A stretch of 64,000 bases of DNA, from NCBI GenBank assembly GCA_040755725.1, contig JBFMAI010000038.1:1-64000 (forward strand), written 5' to 3'. Position numbers and translations under genes: made by a program. Each line of letters begins with the position of its first letter. The stretch's first letter is position 1. Positions 59,269 to 64,000 of this stretch are shown in pieces. The notes under the pieces were generated by a model, which was not told the origin of the DNA, did not search any database, and saw only the letters and a program-made list of their open reading frames with translations. The stretch comes from JBFMAI01 sp040755725. Its GTDB lineage: Bacteria > Planctomycetota > Phycisphaerae > UBA1845 > Fen-1342.

Positions 59269-60027
59269 ATGAGCACTTCCCCGCCGAAAATCCACGCGTA
59301 TCCCTCGTCACACGAAGTCGAGCTCCGCCGGCAGCTCCTGGCGGACTTCAAGAACTGCCCGATCCCGGACAAGGAGCGCCTGGCCAATCTCGGCCTCTTC
59401 CTCAATCGTCCCGCCCTGAGCCGCTTGTTGTTCCTGCACGAGCTCTACCAGCGCATCCTGCCGGTGCATGGCGTCATCATGGAGTTCGGCGTCCGCTGGG
59501 GGCAGAGCTTGGCGGTGTTTTCGTGCCTGCGCGGCATCTACGAGCCGTACAACTACAACCGCAAGATCGTCGGCTTTGACACCTTCTCCGGTTTCCCCAC
59601 GGTCAGCGGGGCCGACCAGGGCCGCGAGAGGATCGAGACCGGCCAGTACGCCGTCACCGAGAACTACGAGGCGTACCTGCGCCGCATTCTGGACTACCAC
59701 GAGCAGGAGAGCCCGCTGGCGCACATCCGCAAGTACGAGCTGGTGGTCGGCGACGCCTGCCAGACGCTGCCGCGGTACCTGAAGGAGAACCCCGAGACGA
59801 TCGTCGCGCTGGCGTATTTCGACTTTGACCTCTACGAGCCGACGAAGGTTTGCCTGGAGGCCCTCCGCCCGCACATCACCCGCGGCACCGTGTTGGGTTT
59901 CGACGAGCTCAACTCGCGCGTCTTCCCCGGCGAAACCGAGGCCGTCCGCGAAGTCCTCGGCCTCGACCGCTACCGCATTCAGCGCAACCCGTTCAACCCG
60001 ATGCCGTCGTACATCGTTGTTGACTGA
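59269..60027 (+). CDS. TylF/MycF-like SAM-dependent methyltransferase
   Basis: A 252-residue class I methyltransferase of the sugar O-methyltransferase group. VIMEFGVRWGQSLAVFSCLRGI is the SAM-binding motif I; VGFDTFSGFP follows, and the divalent-metal motif is in LAYFDFDLYEPTKVCLEALRPHITRG with GTVLGFDELN. Such proteins methylate deoxy-sugars of natural products or surface glycans. The ATG at 59269 is chosen for GGAGG upstream; a longer reading is rejected. It lies between two secreted-protein genes; nothing shows that it is co-transcribed with either. Confidence 0.8.
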   Translation: MSTSPPKIHAYPSSHEVELRRQLLADFKNCPIPDKERLANLGLFLNRPALSRLLFLHELYQRILPVHGVIMEFGVRWGQSLAVFSCLRGIYEPYNYNRKIVGFDTFSGFPTVSGADQGRERIETGQYAVTENYEAYLRRILDYHEQESPLAHIRKYELVVGDACQTLPRYLKENPETIVALAYFDFDLYEPTKVCLEALRPHITRGTVLGFDELNSRVFPGETEAVREVLGLDRYRIQRNPFNPMPSYIVVD

Positions 60028-60405
60028 ACCGCCGCACAGCGCGCAGGGAGGCGATAAGAAGTCACCCGTCAAGCCCCCTCCCTCTCCGGAAGGGGTTGGG
60101 GGAGGGTCGCCGCGTGAGGGTCCAAGGGGTCGATGGGCCGTGGGTCGTGTCCTTAGCCGCTGGCGACCGGGGCCTCGCCGACCGTGAAACACCGGGGGGA
60201 CGGCCCAGGAAATAGCCGGAGAAACAGGTATAGCGTTTTCCCCCCCCGCGCGCGGTACAATGCCTGCATGGGCCCCGCGGTCGGGCCGGGCCAGGTTCAT
60301 TTGCAGACGGCGGATAAGTGAAAAACCCAAGATTGGCACGACCTGCTCTCACGTAGTAGTCCCGTGAGAACGGTCAGGGCCCCTTCTCTCCGATGGAGGC
60401 AGCGT
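60028..60405. other. Intergenic region upstream of the glycosidase cluster
   Basis: About 380 bases. Near 60074-60107 lies CCCCCTCCCTCTCCGGAAGGGGTTGGGGGAG, resembling the uvrA repeat at 12843. GC-rich short repeats follow, with no gene. The promoter of the GH5-like gene should be in the last 100 bases but no clear -35/-10 pair was seen. Confidence 0.4.
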
Positions 60406-61539
60406 ATGCGATCGATACGTGCTATGAGATGGAACGGGCTCGTGTTAAGCATAGCCTTGGTGGCGGTCATGGGTTGCCCAGGTGGATTGGACAATGGCCC
60501 TGATCCGAACGACGGCAACGGTCCGGGCGATGACACCGGCACCGGCGCGCCCATGTTCGACCGCTGGCGCACGCCCAGCTTCTTCCGAGGTTTCGACATC
60601 AACTATTTCAACTACGGCAGCGGCACCAAGAGCGTGGATGACTTCCTGGCGCTCAAGGCGACCGGCGCCAACCTGGCCCAGATACAGTCCAACGAGGGCA
60701 CCGTCGACTGGGCCCCCCCGTACGCCACCAACCAGGATGGCGTCACCGCCCTCGACCACATGGTGGCATGGTGCGGGCAAGCTCAACTCTACTACGTGAT
60801 TGCGGTCCGCGAGGGCCCGGGACGCCAGTCGGTGGACATTGATGCCGATGACACCATCTGGCAGAGCAGCGATGAGCAACAACGCTACGCCCAGATGCTC
60901 GCCGGCATCGTGGCCCGCTACCGGGGCGACCCGTACTTCGCCGGAATCAACGTCATGGTGGAGCCTAACCCGCTCAGGACTCAGATCTGGGACACCATTC
61001 AGACGCCGGAGGAGCTCGAAGCCGCGCTCGCGGCCGCGGGCATCGACGTCAACGCGATGATGACGTTGTTCATCAACAAGATCCGGACGGTGGATGCGAA
61101 GTTGCCGATCATCGTGCAAGGCGTGGTCTGGTCGAATCCGCAGTGGTGGTCCCTGGTGAGGAAACAGGACGATCCCTATGTCGTCTACGATTTCCATACC
61201 TACGAGCCCTGTGGCTTCACTCACCCGGATTGTGCTGCGGCGGATTGCCCGGGGGTGAGCTATCCCGGCGAGTACTACGGCCAGGTGTACGACCGCGCGT
61301 TCCTCGAGGAGATTGTGTTCGCCGAGATGATCGCCTTCCAGCGGACGCACCAAGTGCCGATCCTCATGGGTGAGTTCGGCCTGCAATATCCACAAACGGG
61401 CGGCGTCCAGTTCCTTTCCGACCACGTGGACATCGCGCTCGCGCACGGCTGGCACTTCGCGCTGTGGAACTACCGATCAGATACCGAAGACGGTATGCTC
61501 ATCAACTTCGACTACGAGAAGTTCCCTGCGGCGTACTGA
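60406..61539 (+). CDS. GH5-like glycoside hydrolase lipoprotein
   Basis: A 377-residue lipoprotein (lipobox AVMGC near residue 23). The mature part is a (beta/alpha)8 hydrolase: FRGFDINYFNY near residue 67, the acid/base-like Glu in INVMVEPNPL and nucleophile-like Glu in ILMGEFGLQ in the order of GH5. YDFHTYEPCGF and WHFALWNYRS also fit the family. Probable extracellular or outer-membrane endoglycanase acting on plant or algal polysaccharide. GGAGGCAGC precedes the ATG. It is the first of three glycosidase-like lipoprotein genes in a row. Confidence 0.75.
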   Translation: MRSIRAMRWNGLVLSIALVAVMGCPGGLDNGPDPNDGNGPGDDTGTGAPMFDRWRTPSFFRGFDINYFNYGSGTKSVDDFLALKATGANLAQIQSNEGTVDWAPPYATNQDGVTALDHMVAWCGQAQLYYVIAVREGPGRQSVDIDADDTIWQSSDEQQRYAQMLAGIVARYRGDPYFAGINVMVEPNPLRTQIWDTIQTPEELEAALAAAGIDVNAMMTLFINKIRTVDAKLPIIVQGVVWSNPQWWSLVRKQDDPYVVYDFHTYEPCGFTHPDCAAADCPGVSYPGEYYGQVYDRAFLEEIVFAEMIAFQRTHQVPILMGEFGLQYPQTGGVQFLSDHVDIALAHGWHFALWNYRSDTEDGMLINFDYEKFPAAY

Positions 61540-61692
61540 ACCGAGGTTGTCGAGTGGTTCTGACCGTTGCGGCCGATCGGCGTTGCGCCACGGGCAGAGG
61601 ATTTCGTCGTCGCAAGAAAAGAGCCCACGTACACGAAGGGCCGTTACACGTCACTCAGATGTGCCCGCTTTCAGGCACCAGGGAGATGCGCA

Positions 61693-62769
61693 ATGTCTGC
61701 GTCACGTCATCTGGTTTCCACTATGCTGGCAGGCACAGCCATCCTGACACTGGGAATGATCGGCGGCTGTCCGCTCGTCCCCGGCGGCCCGTCGGAACCG
61801 CTCCCCCTGTCAGCGGTCCGAACGTGGGCGTATCAGATTCAAGGACTGTACGAGCCCGGCGCGGTCGATGCCCTGGCGGCGTCGAGCTACGACCTCCTGG
61901 TCATCGAGCCCACCCGCACCGATTACAGCTCGCCCGAAGCGCGGCAGTTCGACACCGCCGCCACCGTCGCGCAACTCAAAGCGAGCGCCGCGAGCGACGG
62001 ACTCCACCGCAAGCTCGTCATCGCGTACATCGACATCGGGCAGGCGGAGAATTGGCGCTGGTACTGGGACTGGTCGGAGGAGTGGACGCCGGGCCAGCCC
62101 CGGCCGGCCGACTGGCCTGACTGGATTCTGACACCCGACCCCGACGGCTGGGCCGGCAACTTCGTGGCGGCGTTCTGGGACGCCGACTGGCAGGACCTCG
62201 TCATCCACGGGCAGAACCACCCCGCCACCGCCGACCGCGACTTCGTCAGCATTCTCGACGAAGTGCTCCAGGACGGTTTTGACGGCGTCTACCTGGACTG
62301 GGTGGAGGCGTACAGCGATGACACGGCCGTGGCCGCCGCGGGGGCCGCCAGCGTCGATCCCGCCGCCGCGATGGTCGATTTCATCGCCGCGATTCGGGCG
62401 TACGGCCAGGCCCGCCGGCCCGGGTTTGTCGTGATTCAGCAGAATGCGGCGGCGCTGATCGAGGATGCGCCGGCCATTGTGGGTGTCGTTGATGCCATCG
62501 CTCAGGAAGACACGTGGTACGGCGGGCAGGCCGATTGCGATTGGGAGCAGCCGTGCGGATACGATGTGGCGCAAGACCCGCAGGAAAGCGCCGAGATTCT
62601 ACGGCTGCTCAGCTTCTATCGCGCGGCCGGCAAGGTGGTGTTCACGGTGGACTACACCGTCGCCCATGCGGCCGAGGCGTACGCCGCCGCGGCGGCACGC
62701 GGGTACGTGCCGTACTGCTCGCGCGTCGCCCTGAGCCGTCTGACGACCACGCCGCCGCCGGGAGAATGA
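61693..62769 (+). CDS. GH114-like (TM1410 type) glycosidase lipoprotein
   Basis: A 358-residue lipoprotein (lipobox IGGC near residue 26). The catalytic domain reads WAYQIQGLYEPG, YDLLVIEPTRTDYSSPEAR, IAYIDIGQAENWRWYWDW and the barrel strand GVYLDWVEAYSDD. The paired Asp residues in IEPTRTDY and YLDW are the expected catalytic positions of the endo-alpha-1,4-polygalactosaminidase/TM1410 family. GGGAGATGC precedes the ATG. The family often targets galactosamine-containing exopolysaccharide, which suits a surface-polysaccharide producer. Middle member of the three-glycosidase run. Confidence 0.78.
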   Translation: MSASRHLVSTMLAGTAILTLGMIGGCPLVPGGPSEPLPLSAVRTWAYQIQGLYEPGAVDALAASSYDLLVIEPTRTDYSSPEARQFDTAATVAQLKASAASDGLHRKLVIAYIDIGQAENWRWYWDWSEEWTPGQPRPADWPDWILTPDPDGWAGNFVAAFWDADWQDLVIHGQNHPATADRDFVSILDEVLQDGFDGVYLDWVEAYSDDTAVAAAGAASVDPAAAMVDFIAAIRAYGQARRPGFVVIQQNAAALIEDAPAIVGVVDAIAQEDTWYGGQADCDWEQPCGYDVAQDPQESAEILRLLSFYRAAGKVVFTVDYTVAHAAEAYAAAAARGYVPYCSRVALSRLTTTPPPGE

Positions 62770-62830
62770 GTCGAACATGACACGCCGCGCGGCGAGGGCC
62801 GCGACCCCCCTGCTCTCAGGTCGCCGCAGG

Positions 62831-62877
62831 CGACTCGTCCGCCACGGCGGACGAGTCGGTCGCCGTAGTGACCGACT
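62831..62877. repeat. Overlapping inverted repeats between glycosidase genes
   Basis: CGACTCGTCCGCC (62831-62843) pairs perfectly with GGCGGACGAGTCG (62846-62858). AGTCGGTC (62854-62861) pairs with GACCGACT (62870-62877). The two hairpins share bases and are mutually exclusive. A further short GTCGCC/GGCGAC pair lies just upstream. The arrangement would suit a transcription attenuator or a palindromic repeat. Confidence 0.5.
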
Positions 62878-62992
62878 CGCTGTGGCGAGGAGGGGTTGGG
62901 CGAGGGTCGGAGTTTCGGGTGACGGGCGTTTGTTTTGGTTCGGCGACGGTGTTTCACGATGATGACGGTTTGGCACCGAGGAGATCCCACAT

Positions 62993-64000
62993 ATGCACTC
63001 AGAGTGGCAACGGGTCGTCGCGGGGGCGGTTTGTACCAGTGTCCTGGGTCTTGTGCTCGGCGGCTGCCCGCCGACGGAGCCGGCGGCGGATGCGCTCAAG
63101 AAGATCGCCCTGCCGCCGACGGGCCGCCTTTACCACGGCGTGTTTCCGGGCAGCCTGACCGGCGCCGAGGATGACATCTCGGCGGAAGACATCACGGCGT
63201 ACGAGCAGGCGGTCGGCCAGGAGGTGGTGTGGGTGTACTTCGCTCACAACTGGTACCAGTCGCGGGTGTTCCCGCTCGCCACCGCAACGATGATCCGGGA
63301 CCGCGGGGCCGTACCGTTCATCCGCCTGATGCTGCGATCCAGTGACGTGCAGAACCAGGCCGAGCCGCTGTTCAACCTGCCCGCAATCATCGCCGGCGAG
63401 TTTGACGCGGACCTCGACGCCTGGGGTGCGGCGGCCCGCGACTTCGGCGAGGCGCTGCTGGTCGAATGGGGCACCGAGTGCAACGGCCAGTGGTTCAGTT
63501 GGAACGGGGTGTGGAACGGCGGCGCGGAACCGGGGGATTTCGGCGACCCCACGTTGCCCGACGGGCCGGAGCGTTTCGTCGCCGCTTTCCGGCACATCGT
63601 GCAACGTATCCGCGCGGCCGGTGCCGCCAACGTGACGTTCGTCTGGCACGTCAACGCGGACGATGTTCCGGGTGAGGCCTGGAACGCGCTGGAGAACTAC
63701 TATCCGGGCGACGATGTCGTGGACTGGCTGGCGGTCAGCGTCTATGGACCGTTGACGCCACTGACGGACGACGCACCGGTCTTCACGGCCGTCATGGATG
63801 ACCTGTATCCGCGGCTGGCCGCGCTGAGTGCCGACAAGCCGATCATCGTGGCCGAGTTCGGCTGCGCCGCGAACCACCCGACCGTCACCGCTGACGAGTG
63901 GGCCGACGACGCGCTCACGCACCTGCTTCTCCGCCGCTGGCCGCGAATCATCGGATTCTCGTGGTGGAACGAGCACTGGCAAAACGATGGCGATCCGGCC
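62993..64000 (+). CDS. GH26-like glycoside hydrolase lipoprotein (runs off right edge)
   Basis: At least 336 residues; the C-terminus is outside the window. Lipobox VLGGC near residue 25. Barrel motifs: VFPGSLTGAEDD, FAHNWYQSRVFP and FIRLMLRSSDVQ. The acid/base Glu lies in EWGTECNGQWFSWNG near 160, and the nucleophile-like Glu in IIVAEFGCA near 285 is followed by GFSWWNEHW. This matches GH26 beta-mannanases and related enzymes; the exact substrate is open. GAGGAG precedes the ATG. Third and last of the tandem glycosidase-like lipoprotein genes. Confidence 0.75.
   Translation, partial: MHSEWQRVVAGAVCTSVLGLVLGGCPPTEPAADALKKIALPPTGRLYHGVFPGSLTGAEDDISAEDITAYEQAVGQEVVWVYFAHNWYQSRVFPLATATMIRDRGAVPFIRLMLRSSDVQNQAEPLFNLPAIIAGEFDADLDAWGAAARDFGEALLVEWGTECNGQWFSWNGVWNGGAEPGDFGDPTLPDGPERFVAAFRHIVQRIRAAGAANVTFVWHVNADDVPGEAWNALENYYPGDDVVDWLAVSVYGPLTPLTDDAPVFTAVMDDLYPRLAALSADKPIIVAEFGCAANHPTVTADEWADDALTHLLLRRWPRIIGFSWWNEHWQNDGDPA

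Noticed and set aside
57220..59295. A 691-codon minus-strand frame opposite the FG-GAP protein
   Set aside because: The + strand has a signal peptide, calcium-loop repeats and a dockerin ending. The minus frame is a shadow.

Overview
The window is a high-G+C chromosomal segment that looks like a planctomycete, probably of the Phycisphaerae or a relative. No single marker proves this. The indicators are secreted proteins ending in paired EF-hand (dockerin-like) motifs of the form GDxNxDG...FGDINPF, Cys-rich GACC repeats, a short histone-H1-like (Hc1) protein, an exosortase/EpsI/OPX polysaccharide locus with a giant TPR protein, a FlgI-like HEAT-repeat lipoprotein, an oversized UvrA, and many GC-rich palindromic repeats between and inside genes. 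No rRNA, tRNA, CRISPR array or transposase was found.

Layout. 1-8.3 kb: a truncated RHS fragment with an embedded dockerin pair, a UDP-GlcNAc dehydrogenase, a shortened UvrC-like protein, a hotdog dehydratase, an Hc1-like protein, APS kinase, and a sensor kinase convergent with a lone receiver protein. 8.5-16.7 kb: a GACC/dockerin secreted protein, a 1786-residue UvrA with three ATPase cassettes in the order C-half, N-half, C-half, and an MFS exporter. 16.8-22.3 kb: a lipoprotein, a CBM9-like protein, a zinc-ribbon/AIGG-repeat protein, an HPt protein, GlmS and a TTG-start methyltransferase. 22.8-24.9 kb: a roughly 2-kb island bounded by a perfect 58-bp direct repeat of the 3' end of the neighbouring dehydratase gene. 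It carries a three-gene operon read here as a toxin-antitoxin-SecB-like chaperone (TAC) system. 24.8-28.3 kb: a tight minus-strand cluster of lipoprotein, glyA, lipoprotein and PLP dehydratase.

28.6-43.1 kb, all on the minus strand: a secreted TPR protein, a pteridine-reductase-like SDR overlapping truA, then a surface-polysaccharide operon that runs OPX lipoprotein, exosortase, EpsI-like protein, 1687-residue TPR membrane protein and tyrosine autokinase. The NeuD/PglD-type acetyltransferase lies divergently next to it. With the UDP-GlcNAc dehydrogenase, APS kinase and GlmS elsewhere in the window, this fits synthesis and export of an amino-sugar, possibly sulfated, exopolysaccharide. 44.3-49 kb: two overlapping dynamin-like GTPase genes, an FmdB zinc ribbon and two small membrane proteins. 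49-60 kb: a small secreted Cys-rich protein, a PAS sensor kinase overlapping a lipoprotein gene, IspD, the FlgI-like HEAT protein, an RluB-type pseudouridine synthase, an FG-GAP/dockerin protein and a TylF-like methyltransferase. 60.4-64 kb: three consecutive secreted lipoprotein glycosidases (GH5-like, GH114-like and GH26-like), the last running off the edge.

The observations most worth following are the TAC island with its direct-repeat boundaries, the C-N-C three-cassette UvrA whose linkers contain several unrelated palindromic repeats translated in frame, and the FlgI-like non-flagellar lipoprotein. All calls come from reading the sequence; no database search was run.
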